Positions 8,654 through 16,698 of a stretch of 64,000 nucleotides of DNA are shown here, in pieces. The translations under genes were made by a program, and so were the position numbers. The stretch's first letter is position 1; the number at the start of each line of letters is the position of its first letter. Source of the DNA: Pedobacter sp. FW305-3-2-15-E-R2A2 (GTDB taxonomy: Bacteria > Bacteroidota > Bacteroidia > Sphingobacteriales > Sphingobacteriaceae); NCBI RefSeq assembly GCF_038446955.1, contig NZ_CP151803.1, positions 2,976,001 through 3,040,000 on the forward strand, in the 5' to 3' direction. The notes beneath the pieces are model-generated. The model was not told where the DNA came from. It searched no databases and saw only the letters and a program-made list of their open reading frames with translations.

Positions 8654-10531
8654 ATGAAAAAAACACTTTTTAGCACCTTATTTGTCCTTCTGTCCATATT
8701 TAGCTATGCACAGGACAGTAAACATAGATTAAACCTGAACCCCGCTTTACCAGTCGCGGGTAAACAATTAACACTGAAGTATGATGCCAGAGGAACTGAC
8801 CTTGAATTTAGTGATGAGGTATCGGCCGTGGTACTCCTTTTTCATAATGCCACTCAATGGAAAGCCCATCCCATTACGCTGAGCAAAGTAAACGGAAGCT
8901 GGACCGGCAATCTGGTATTGCCTGCAGACGTTTCCTTTTTAACCTTAAGGTTTTTTCAGGGAAATGCAGACCAGCCTGAAGCTGCCGATAATAACGGCGG
9001 GAATGGATTTTACAGCCAGGTGCTGAGCCCTAAAAACAAACCGGTACAAGGAAATTACCTGGGAGAGGCAATGCTTTGTGTTGCGACAGACGAATTAAGA
9101 CTATTTGCTACGCCTGAAAAGGACGGTGCAAGAGTGGAGCGCTTGCTGAAAAAGGAATCACAGATTCGGGGCGCAATCCCTACTGAAGATCAGTTGTCCG
9201 ATATACAGCGCTACTATCAGTTTACCATTAAAGATACCCTTCGTGCAGAACAGTTGCAATCGGAAATTAAGTCCCGTTTTCCCAAAGGAAATACCGCGAG
9301 ATTCATCAGTTTTCAGCGCGCGAATCAGGAAAAAGATCAGATGAAGTTTGTAGCTGGCCTGGAGCATTTCCTGGAAGAGTTTCCACTGGAAAAATGGCGT
9401 GAAAATCCAGGCTCCCAAGCCTACATCTATTATACGGTGTACCGTGCCTTAGCGACTGCGTATTTCGAGAATAAAGATTTTGATAAATTCCTGACCTTGT
9501 TTAAGCACATCGATTTCAAAACGGCCAACGAAATTTACCGCTGGAATCTGACAAAGACAGAAATGATGGGATCTGACGAGGAAAAGAAGGCACTTTTGCC
9601 TTTAAGCAGTAAGATCATGCCTTATCTGCTGGAACGGAAAAATGATGGTTCCTACAGGGAGGATTTTGCTGGCAATGATTCGCTGATAAACCAAAATGTG
9701 AAGGAGCAGTTGAGCGATAGGATTTTTACGCACATTTCTTTGTGTAAAGCTGCTGGGACTTATCAGGAAGCCGCTGATTATTTGCAGGAGCTTCCTGAAG
9801 ACAAGAAATATGCTAATGCTGATCTGAATGAGATGCATTTGTATATACTGGAGAAATTAGGCAATCTGAAAGAAATCAAACCTTTGCTGGAAGCAAGCAT
9901 AAAAAGCAATGCGGTTACCCCATTAATGTTCGATAAACTGAAAGAGATTTACCTGGCAGAACACAATGGCCTTGTTCAGGGATACGACAACTATCTGGCT
10001 TCACTGAAGTCTTTAGATGCCTTAAGTGCCATGCGCCATCATGTGATGGAAAATATGGTGAGCCATCCACTGATTCCTTTCTCATTGGAAAATGCAGAGG
10101 GTAAAATGGTAAACTCTGCAGATTGGAAAGACAAGATTGTAGTGATTGATTTTTGGGCAACCTGGTGCAGACCTTGCATCATGGCTTTTCCTGGTATGCA
10201 ATTGCTGGTAGACAAGTATGCGAATGATGCAGCAGTAGCAATTTATATGATTGGCACAATGCAATTCGGTGACTATAAGAAAAAATCGGTAGACTATGTG
10301 AAGAGTAAAGGGTTTCGTTTCAACTTATTGCATGATGCGGTTGGTGAAAAAGGCGAGCAGAATCAGGTATTCAAAAGCCTGACTCCTTTGTTTAACTCTT
10401 CAGGTATCCCCCGCAAGATTATTGTCAAAAATGGTATAGTACGCTATAGTTCTGAAGGTTATTCCGGTAGCCCGAGTCAGCTGATGGACGAGTTGTCGAT
10501 GGCGATAGAAATATTGAGAGCAGAAAAATAA
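8654..10531 (+). CDS. Exported TlpA-type thioredoxin-fold protein with large N-terminal region
   Basis: A 625-residue secreted protein: signal peptide MKKTLFSTLFVLLSIFSYAQ, a beta-rich N-terminal region, a helical tetratricopeptide-like middle (about 150-460), and a C-terminal AhpC/TSA-thioredoxin domain with the active site FWATWCRPC near residues 499-507. TlpA-type proteins reduce or isomerise disulfides in the periplasm. The extra 480 residues before the domain are far longer than in a simple TlpA and may hold a substrate-binding scaffold. Its ATG follows the SusD stop codon directly. The operon position next to an S41 protease and a second thioredoxin suggests that the imported ligand is reduced and cut in the periplasm; this is inference. 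Confidence 0.88.
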   Translation: MKKTLFSTLFVLLSIFSYAQDSKHRLNLNPALPVAGKQLTLKYDARGTDLEFSDEVSAVVLLFHNATQWKAHPITLSKVNGSWTGNLVLPADVSFLTLRFFQGNADQPEAADNNGGNGFYSQVLSPKNKPVQGNYLGEAMLCVATDELRLFATPEKDGARVERLLKKESQIRGAIPTEDQLSDIQRYYQFTIKDTLRAEQLQSEIKSRFPKGNTARFISFQRANQEKDQMKFVAGLEHFLEEFPLEKWRENPGSQAYIYYTVYRALATAYFENKDFDKFLTLFKHIDFKTANEIYRWNLTKTEMMGSDEEKKALLPLSSKIMPYLLERKNDGSYREDFAGNDSLINQNVKEQLSDRIFTHISLCKAAGTYQEAADYLQELPEDKKYANADLNEMHLYILEKLGNLKEIKPLLEASIKSNAVTPLMFDKLKEIYLAEHNGLVQGYDNYLASLKSLDALSAMRHHVMENMVSHPLIPFSLENAEGKMVNSADWKDKIVVIDFWATWCRPCIMAFPGMQLLVDKYANDAAVAIYMIGTMQFGDYKKKSVDYVKSKGFRFNLLHDAVGEKGEQNQVFKSLTPLFNSSGIPRKIIVKNGIVRYSSEGYSGSPSQLMDELSMAIEILRAEK

Positions 10532-10536
10532 AGACG

Positions 10537-12159
10537 ATGAGAAACATATATAAAATTACACTATCTGTATTGGGCTCAATGCTTGCTTTTTCGGCCCAGG
10601 GACAGATGAACCCTAAATTCAAATTTGAAGAAGCATTGAAGCTGATTCAAAAGAATTATGTGGATGAAGTGCAGGACGAACGTCTGGTAGATGCAGCGAT
10701 TAAAGCTATGGTTAGCGATCTTGATCCGCATTCCAGTTACATCAACAGAGAGGAAGCTGAAGCAATGAAAGGTGCAATGAGTGGCAGTTTCGCAGGCATT
10801 GGCATCAGTTTCATGATGGTAAACGACAGTACGTTCGTTACTGGGTTGAATCCCGAAGGTCCGGCTTTGCGGGCCGGGTTAAGATTAGGCGACCGCATCA
10901 CCGCAATTGATGGTCAGGGTATTTTTGGAAAGGGAATAAAGAACCAGCAGGTAATGATGATGTTGAGAGGGGAGAAAGGGAAAGAAGTTGTACTGGATGT
11001 GATGCACCAGGGCAATACTGTTCCTGCCAGATTAACCATTATGCGCGAGCAAATTGCAGACCTTTCCGTGCATTCCAGTTATATGGTGGACAAGGAAACT
11101 GGCTATATCTCCCTATCCATTTTCAGTGCTTCTACACGCAGGGAGATGGATGCAGCGCTAAAAAAGCTAAAAGAACAGGGAATGAAAAAACTAATTCTTG
11201 ATTTGCAGGGAAATGGTGGTGGTTATGTGGAAGCGGCCATAGGTGTTGCAGATGAGTTTCTGCCTAAAGAAACCATGGTTTTCTATGCTGTAGGAAATGA
11301 TGGGGTAAAGGACCATTATGCGACCGGCGGTTTTGGTCAGTTTATGGAAGGCAATATGGTGGTGTTGATTGATGAGTCTACCGCTTCGTCCAGCGAAATT
11401 GTAACCGGTGCTTTGCAGGATTGGGACAGAGCTGTAGTGATTGGACGCAGAAGCTTTGGAAAAGGCTTGATGCAAAGGCCATTCACCATGGCCGATGGCG
11501 CTGTTTTACAGTTAACAGGCGCGCGTTATTACACCCCTTCAGGACGGTCAATCCAAAAGTCATATGTTAAAGGAAAAGCCGACTACTATGAAGATTTTAA
11601 GCGTCGGATGGCATCAGGTGAGCTAAAGGAAGAAGGACATTTTAGTTTCCCTGATTCTTTGAAGTATACCACTATGAAAAATAAAAGAACAGTATATGGC
11701 GGTGGTGGTATTATGCCAGATCGGTTTGTACCAATTGATACAAATGAATATAGTGTATGGATGGGTAATATTATGAATAGCGGATTGGTTACGAAAACCA
11801 GCTTCGACTATGTACAACAGCATCGTGTGGCCTTGCTTGCAGGCTACCCGGATTTTGCTGCATTTAATGCCGCATTCGTTGCGCCTGCCGATGTGCTTGA
11901 CCAGCTTTTTGCTGATGCAGGCAGAAGAAAGATTCAAATGCCGGATAAATCAGACGTCTCTGCACGTAAAGTACTTGCCGTAGAGCTGAAAGCACAGATA
12001 GCTACACTGGTTTACAGTGGAACAGACTTTCCATTAAGGGTGCGTAATGAAGCCAATGGTAGTTTCTTGTTCGCAGTGTCCGTTTTGAAAGATCAGGCCT
12101 TGTATAACCGGCTGTTGAAGGGGCAGGAGAAGCCTAAAAAATTAAATAAAAAGAAGTAA
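10537..12159 (+). CDS. S41-family C-terminal processing peptidase (CtpA-like)
   Basis: A 540-residue exported serine protease. After a signal peptide (ends near SAQGQ, residue 24) come the N-terminal helices, a PDZ domain at about 80-165 (GLNPEGPALRAGLRLGDRIT) and the S41 catalytic domain. The expected Ser/Lys dyad is present: Ser284 in STASSSEI and Lys309 in SFGKG, 25 residues apart as is usual for the family. CtpA-type enzymes cut unfolded or C-terminal peptide tails in the periplasm. The basic C-terminus (KKPKKLNKKK) is unusual. It lies 5 bases after one thioredoxin gene and 17 before another, so the three are one transcription unit with the SusC/SusD pair. Confidence 0.93.
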   Translation: MRNIYKITLSVLGSMLAFSAQGQMNPKFKFEEALKLIQKNYVDEVQDERLVDAAIKAMVSDLDPHSSYINREEAEAMKGAMSGSFAGIGISFMMVNDSTFVTGLNPEGPALRAGLRLGDRITAIDGQGIFGKGIKNQQVMMMLRGEKGKEVVLDVMHQGNTVPARLTIMREQIADLSVHSSYMVDKETGYISLSIFSASTRREMDAALKKLKEQGMKKLILDLQGNGGGYVEAAIGVADEFLPKETMVFYAVGNDGVKDHYATGGFGQFMEGNMVVLIDESTASSSEIVTGALQDWDRAVVIGRRSFGKGLMQRPFTMADGAVLQLTGARYYTPSGRSIQKSYVKGKADYYEDFKRRMASGELKEEGHFSFPDSLKYTTMKNKRTVYGGGGIMPDRFVPIDTNEYSVWMGNIMNSGLVTKTSFDYVQQHRVALLAGYPDFAAFNAAFVAPADVLDQLFADAGRRKIQMPDKSDVSARKVLAVELKAQIATLVYSGTDFPLRVRNEANGSFLFAVSVLKDQALYNRLLKGQEKPKKLNKKK

Positions 12160-12176
12160 TACTGCAAAATTAAGAA

Positions 12177-13331
12177 ATGAGAAAAATGAGAAAGACAATT
12201 TTATGTTTATTAGCGGGAATGGCACCTTTAGGTCTTGCTGCACAAACGGGATACACAATTAATGGGCAGATTGGCAAGCTAAATAAACCAGCAAAAGCTT
12301 TTCTGATGGTGAGATTTGGTGATAAAATGCAGCTCGACTCCACTTTTCTGACAAACGGGAAATTTCAATTCAAAGGGGTGATGGAATCTCCAATGGAAGC
12401 TCATCTGCGTGTCAGACATGATGCAACGCCAGACCATCCTGGCAAGGTGCGAACCTATGATGTAAAACCGATCCTGCTTTCAAATGAGACGATTACACTT
12501 ACGAGTAAAGATTCCATCTCAAAAGCGGTGATAACCGGTTCGGCATTGAATGCGGAAAATGATAAGGTAACCGCTTACCTAAAACCGATCTATGACAAAT
12601 ACGAGGCGCTAAACACAGAATTTAATGCGCAACCAGAGGCAAAAAAACAAGATCAGGCTTATATCCAGACGCTGGAGATACGGGCAAAAGACATTGAAAA
12701 TGAAATCCTTGAGGCGAAGATGTCTTACATTACTAAAAATCCTGATCAGTATATGTCGGTAATGGCACTTAGCTCATTAGTAAAGCCTGATTTTGATATA
12801 CTCGCACTGGAAAAAGTTTTCCTGACCATCAACGAAAATCTAAGGTCATCTTATCTTGGCAAGCAGGTCGCTGAAAAAATTGCTACACTTAAAAAAACGC
12901 TGGAAGGTGTTGAAGCTGCTGATTTTGCTCAGCCCGGCGTAGATGGAAAGATGGTGAAATTATCTGATTATCGTGGTAAATACGTTCTGATCGATTTTTG
13001 GGCTTCCTGGTGTGCGCCTTGTAGAAGAGAAAATCCAAATTTGGTAAAGGCATATGAGCAATACAAATCAAAGGGCTTTGAGATATTGGGTGTTTCTATG
13101 GACAAAGCCAGTGATAAAGCGAAGTGGCTAAAAGCAATAGAAGATGATAAATTAAGCTGGAAGCAGGTTGGTGACATGAAGGGTTGGGATAACGAAGCAG
13201 GACTGTTATACGAAGTAAAAGCCATACCAATGAATTTCCTTATTAATCCCGAAGGTAAAATCATTGCGAAATATCTGCGTGGGGAGGAACTTTCCAAAAA
13301 ACTTGAAACGATCTTCAACCCGAAGTCATGA
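12177..13331 (+). CDS. Exported TlpA-type thioredoxin with DUF4369-like N-terminus
   Basis: A 384-residue secreted protein with signal peptide (LLAGMAPLGLAAQ), an N-terminal beta domain resembling DUF4369 (YTINGQIGKLNKPAKAFLMV; DSTFLTNGKFQFKG), a helical linker, and a C-terminal thioredoxin domain with active site FWASWCAPC near residues 273-281 and cis-proline region VKAIPMNFLINPEG. This layout is very common in Bacteroidota periplasmic thiol-disulfide proteins. The two alternative starts at 12177 and 12186 differ by three residues. It is the last gene of locus 1 and is followed by a perfect hairpin. With the first thioredoxin it frames the S41 protease, so thiol chemistry and proteolysis are paired in this uptake locus. 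Confidence 0.92.
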   Translation: MRKMRKTILCLLAGMAPLGLAAQTGYTINGQIGKLNKPAKAFLMVRFGDKMQLDSTFLTNGKFQFKGVMESPMEAHLRVRHDATPDHPGKVRTYDVKPILLSNETITLTSKDSISKAVITGSALNAENDKVTAYLKPIYDKYEALNTEFNAQPEAKKQDQAYIQTLEIRAKDIENEILEAKMSYITKNPDQYMSVMALSSLVKPDFDILALEKVFLTINENLRSSYLGKQVAEKIATLKKTLEGVEAADFAQPGVDGKMVKLSDYRGKYVLIDFWASWCAPCRRENPNLVKAYEQYKSKGFEILGVSMDKASDKAKWLKAIEDDKLSWKQVGDMKGWDNEAGLLYEVKAIPMNFLINPEGKIIAKYLRGEELSKKLETIFNPKS

Positions 13332-13382
13332 TCTTTATGTTTTTAAATGCTGTACTCAGTTTTTAGATCAATAGAAGCTGTT

Positions 13383-13418
13383 GAAAGAGAGAATTTCACT
13401 TTGGAAATTCTCTCTTTC
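13383..13418. terminator. Perfect 15-bp hairpin between convergent genes
   Basis: GAAAGAGAGAATTTC and its exact reverse complement are separated by a 6-base loop (ACTTTG). It lies between the end of the locus 1 operon and the stop of the minus-strand MocR gene 12 bases further on. A weak TCTTAT tract follows on the plus side. It is probably a bidirectional terminator for the two converging transcripts. Confidence 0.8.
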
Positions 13419-13429
13419 TCTTATAGCAT

Positions 13430-14845
13430 TTAAATCGCTGCTTTAACAATCTTACCCAGACGTTTAAGGTCAGCCTCCAACTTAACGTTCCATCCCAGGG
13501 CAAAATTCAGTCGCATACAATTGTTGTATTGGTTGTATTGACTGAACATCCTGCCGGGTGCAAAACTTATATTTTGCTGGAGTGCCCGGTCATACAATTT
13601 TGCGGTATCAATTTTCTGGTCCAGCTCTAACCATAACATGAAACCACCCTGAGGCTGAGAGATTTTGGTGTTATTAGGGAAATACGCTTCTATTGCCCCC
13701 TGGTATTTCAGACAATTGGTATACAGCTTACTTCTGATGGTCCGTAAATGGTGGTCATACCTGCCGTGTTCCAGAAAATCAGCAATCACTTCCTGATATA
13801 AGGTAGGGGTGGAAATCGTCTGTAATAACTTTTGCCTGATGATTTTCTCTTTATATTTTCCCGGAGCAACCCAGCCTACCCGATAGCCCGGTGCCAGCGT
13901 TTTAGACACTGATCCGCACCACATCACGATTCCGGCCTCGTCAAAAGCTTTGCATGGCTTGGGCCTTGTCGCGCCAAAGAAAAGGTTGCCATACAAGTCG
14001 TCCTCAATTAAAGGGATATCGTATTCGGTCAGCATTCTTACGAGTTCCTTTTTATGTTCCTCCGGCATCATACAACCCAATGGGTTACTGAAATTGCTGA
14101 TAAAGCAGCAGGCATTTAACCGGGGCAGTACTTTTTTTATGGCCTCTAAATCCACCCCTGTGATGGGATGTGTTGGGATTTCTATCGCTTTTAATCCCAA
14201 TGATTTTATGATTTGCAGGATCCCAAAATAAACCGGGCTTTCTATAGCCACGGTATCACCGGGTTTCGTCACGGCCATCAGGCAGTTAAAAATAGCGTTC
14301 ATTGCACCGGAGGTCGTTACAATATCATCTTCAGTAATTTTGCCTTCCAATACATAGGACCATTTGGCGACCGATCTTCTGAGGTTAAGATTGCCCTGTA
14401 CCGGTTCGTAACTTGTCCCGCCATCAGCCAATCGCTGTACGACACTAATCACGCCCTTGTTCAGTTTTGCGATGGGCAATAGACTTTTGTCCGGGACACC
14501 CAGCGAAAATTGGGTAATCTGATCATTGGTCAGGGTATTGAAAACCTTGCTGATCAAGTCTTCGGGATCCTTTGTCTGCGCTGAGGTTTTTAGTGCGGTT
14601 ACAGAGGGAAGCAGGAATTTTCTCATCGAGGCTTTGCTCACAAAATATCCCGATTTGGCTCTGGGTTCAATAAGTGATTTACTCTCCAGTTCCAGATAGG
14701 CCTGTTTAACTGTCGTCAGACTTACATTATAAAGCTTTTGCACCGTTCGGATGGAGGGCAGCTTATCACCAAGTTTTAAAGTTTTACTCGCAATCTGCTC
14801 CTCCATTACTTTCGCAATTTTAAGGTATAAGGATTCCTTTTTCAT
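13430..14845 (-). CDS. MocR-type GntR / class I aminotransferase-fold transcriptional regulator
   Basis: A 471-residue fusion typical of the MocR/PdxR family. The N-terminal GntR winged helix (about 1-70) contains GDKLPSIRTVQKLYNVSLTT and a wing ending PRAKSGYFVS. The aminotransferase-fold domain (about 110-470) has the PLP-lysine motif SVSKTLAPGYRVGW with Lys315, plus SNPLGCMMP and EDDLYGNL. Members bind PLP or a PLP-amino-acid adduct and control vitamin B6, GABA, taurine or other amine pathways; which one applies here cannot be said. Unusually for the family, no divergent target gene adjoins it: the 5' neighbour is a small unknown gene on the same strand ending 6 bases before this start. 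Confidence 0.9.
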   Translation of the reverse strand: MKKESLYLKIAKVMEEQIASKTLKLGDKLPSIRTVQKLYNVSLTTVKQAYLELESKSLIEPRAKSGYFVSKASMRKFLLPSVTALKTSAQTKDPEDLISKVFNTLTNDQITQFSLGVPDKSLLPIAKLNKGVISVVQRLADGGTSYEPVQGNLNLRRSVAKWSYVLEGKITEDDIVTTSGAMNAIFNCLMAVTKPGDTVAIESPVYFGILQIIKSLGLKAIEIPTHPITGVDLEAIKKVLPRLNACCFISNFSNPLGCMMPEEHKKELVRMLTEYDIPLIEDDLYGNLFFGATRPKPCKAFDEAGIVMWCGSVSKTLAPGYRVGWVAPGKYKEKIIRQKLLQTISTPTLYQEVIADFLEHGRYDHHLRTIRSKLYTNCLKYQGAIEAYFPNNTKISQPQGGFMLWLELDQKIDTAKLYDRALQQNISFAPGRMFSQYNQYNNCMRLNFALGWNVKLEADLKRLGKIVKAAI

Positions 14846-14851
14846 ATCAAT

Positions 14852-15229
14852 TTATTGACAGGTGTTCAGCCAGTCAACTAATTTATGGATAGATTTCTTT
14901 AATTTGGTATTGTCATCCTGTAAGTCGCCAAATGTAGCATAAAGCGTTCTTTTGGCCTCTTCTATTAGCTCATCACCGATATCGGAAGGAACCTCTTGTT
15001 GCAGACCACGGGAATTCAATACCACTTCATCTTGTTCATTGATGGTCGCAAAGGCAAAACCGATGACCTCTTTATCCTCACTGACGATACTTAAAGGAAG
15101 GCCAAAATCTGCGGTTAGTTTTATGGTTTTACCTTGGGTGGGTTGATATATATTGATAACCGACCTCATGTCGGATAGGTACACTTTTCGAAATTCTAAA
15201 TTTGTACTTCTATGATTTTGTTTATTCAT
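14852..15229 (-). CDS. Small unknown protein cotranscribed with the MocR regulator
   Basis: I do not recognise this 125-residue protein. The start chosen is the ATG at 15229 (MNKQNHRSTNLEFRKVYLSD); a longer form from 15268 would add 13 residues without support. The N-terminal half reads as alternating strands (FGLPLSIVSEDKEVIGFAFA) a little like the core of an acetyltransferase fold, but no acetyl-CoA loop is visible. The C-terminal half is a charged helix (ELIEEAKRTLYATFGDLQDD). No signal peptide or membrane segment is seen. It ends 6 bases before the MocR start, so the two are probably translated from one mRNA. Confidence 0.55.
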   Translation of the reverse strand: MNKQNHRSTNLEFRKVYLSDMRSVINIYQPTQGKTIKLTADFGLPLSIVSEDKEVIGFAFATINEQDEVVLNSRGLQQEVPSDIGDELIEEAKRTLYATFGDLQDDNTKLKKSIHKLVDWLNTCQ

Positions 15230-15314
15230 AACCTGGTATTTGACTACAAAGCTAGGCAGGAACAACATTTAGATACAGATACAGAAAACAGTTTATTCTA
15301 GGGTACAGATGTAT

Positions 15315-15809
15315 TTATCTTTTCTGTCTGAAATTGTTAACGTCCAGAAATGGATTGCTTGCATATCTGAAATCAAATAGCTTTGTAAGCTTAAATTCTG
15401 CGTATAAAATGTTAGAAATGGCACTATGGCCTGCATGTTCCTCAAGGGCATGTAAATTTTGGTTATCCCAGACATTATTGGCCCAGACATAGCCCTCTAT
15501 ATTTTCTTTTAGCATGCAACCCTTTCCGAAAATAAACCCATTAATATTATCTTCAAATTCAAGAATTCCAGGCAATTTTCCTTCGATTAATAAGCTCAGT
15601 TTCATCATGGTTGGAACGAGTTTTAAATTGCTCATTGAAGTACTCAACATCAGCTGAATTGCAGCGTGTAAACTTTCCAAAGACCTCACAATACCAGGAT
15701 TCAGGATGATCCGGGGTTTGTTTAGTTTTATAAATCCAAATGCAATGATCGACTTATGCGCTATATAAGAATTGTTTTTTTTTAAACCAGGTTTAGGTCC
15801 AGTTTTCAT
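15315..15809 (-). CDS. Unknown protein
   Basis: Open frame of 164 residues from ATG 15809 (MKTGPKPGLKKNNSYIAHKS); an earlier in-frame ATG at 15845 would add 12 residues. No family is recognised. The N-terminus is basic; the middle contains strands (PRIILNPGIVRSLESLHAAI) and a helical stretch with several methionines (LMLSTSMSNLKLVPTMMKLS). No signal peptide or membrane helix. Codon use looks like that of a genuine but weakly expressed gene, and it lies 86 bases upstream of the small gene at 15229 on the same strand. The call that it is a real gene is moderate. Confidence 0.45.
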   Translation of the reverse strand: MKTGPKPGLKKNNSYIAHKSIIAFGFIKLNKPRIILNPGIVRSLESLHAAIQLMLSTSMSNLKLVPTMMKLSLLIEGKLPGILEFEDNINGFIFGKGCMLKENIEGYVWANNVWDNQNLHALEEHAGHSAISNILYAEFKLTKLFDFRYASNPFLDVNNFRQKR

Positions 15810-16032
15810 ATGATTTCGATGAGGGTACGGTGAGAAAAAATCCAAAATAGCATTGATGGTTGTACCAGGTTAATCAATACTGACTACATAAGGAACAAAT
15901 GAATATGACTAATGTTTCATTTGTTTATGTTTTTGTTTAGTAATTTAAACAAAATGTATTGCCAGATGTTGTTAAGCGTAACCTCTGAATATGGAAATTC
16001 CAGCTCTCAACACTTTTAACCTTTTCAGGATA

Positions 16033-16055
16033 ATCCAGGATAGCCTGTCCTGGAT
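16033..16055. promoter_or_regulatory. Perfect inverted repeat upstream of ECF sigma gene of locus 2
   Basis: ATCCAGGA and TCCTGGAT are exact reverse complements separated by 7 bases. CAGGATA also occurs twice, 10 bases apart, at 16026 and 16036. The dyad ends 20 bases before a TTTG -33 candidate and 64 bases before the sigma start codon, a typical operator position. The region from 15846 to 16119 otherwise shows only A+T-rich sequence. Confidence 0.45.
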
Positions 16056-16075
16056 GGAATGGTCTTTTATTTCCA

Positions 16076-16106
16076 TTTGCTTTTTTGTCCGCTAACTTTT
16101 ATATTG
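16076..16106 (+). promoter_or_regulatory. Possible Bacteroidota housekeeping promoter of the locus 2 sigma gene
   Basis: TTTG at 16076-16079 is followed after 20 bases by TATATTG at 16100-16106, close to the Bacteroidota -33/-7 pattern TTTG-N19/20-TAnnTTTG but one T short. The start codon lies 13 bases after the -7 box, so the leader would be very short. Confidence 0.35.
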
Positions 16107-16119
16107 TTAAACATTGTGT

Positions 16120-16656
16120 ATGAGGGACGAAGACCAAATCTTATTAGATCGGCTCAGGAATGGAGATCACTCTGCCTATGAAGCCATATTTAAGAAGTAT
16201 TATAAAATGCTCTCTGCAAAAGCTTATTTTATGCTTGACGACGAGATGGAGGCGGAAGATCTGGTTCAGACCTTGTTTGTTTCCATTTGGCAAAAAGCCC
16301 GGTTTCATAGCATTAATACTTCTTTAAATGCTTATTTACTTCGGGCAGTACACAACCAGTGTATCATGTATCTTAGAAAAAGAAAGGTTTCGGAACGCAG
16401 ACTCAATGAATATAGCCTTAGCCTTGATGAGCCGATACAAGAAGAAGAGACTGAATCGGACAGAAATGAGGATAACCTTAACCTGGCTTTTAATGAACTG
16501 CCCGTTCAACGACAGAAAGCATTTAAGCTGGTGTATATAGAAGATAAAAAATATAAGGAGGCAGCACACGAGATGGGGCTTTCGGTGAATTCAATAAAAA
16601 CACATTTAAAGCTTGCAGTAAAGGCTTTACAAAAAAAACTGATCAATTTTAAATGA
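16120..16656 (+). CDS. ECF-type RNA polymerase sigma factor (locus 2)
   Basis: A 178-residue ECF sigma factor starting at ATG 16120; the TTG two codons earlier is not needed. Region 2 is near residues 20-75 (YEAIFKKYYKMLSAKAYFML, then EDLVQTLFVSIWQKA) and region 4 near 120-172 (NELPVQRQKAFKLVYIEDKK; MGLSVNSIKTHLKLAVKAL). An acidic linker rich in Glu and Asp (EPIQEEETESDRNEDN) joins the two. It is followed at 16699 by FecR and at 17901 by an STN-containing SusC, the standard sigma-switch arrangement. Two near-identical elements, before FecR and before SusC, look like its target promoters. Confidence 0.93.
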   Translation: MRDEDQILLDRLRNGDHSAYEAIFKKYYKMLSAKAYFMLDDEMEAEDLVQTLFVSIWQKARFHSINTSLNAYLLRAVHNQCIMYLRKRKVSERRLNEYSLSLDEPIQEEETESDRNEDNLNLAFNELPVQRQKAFKLVYIEDKKYKEAAHEMGLSVNSIKTHLKLAVKALQKKLINFK

Positions 16657-16657
16657 A

Positions 16658-16686
16658 CATTCACCTGAACTGGGAATAAATGCGTC
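16658..16686 (+). promoter_or_regulatory. Candidate ECF promoter before FecR (locus 2), copy 1
   Basis: CATTCACC at 16658-16665 and GCGTC at 16682-16686 are 16 bases apart. The same two words with the same 16-base gap stand before SusC of this locus at 17842-17870. Such -35/-10 spacing is normal for ECF sigma factors, and GTC within the -10 word is typical of the class. The FecR start codon is 12 bases downstream. Confidence 0.6.
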
Positions 16687-16698
16687 TAATAGTTAGTA

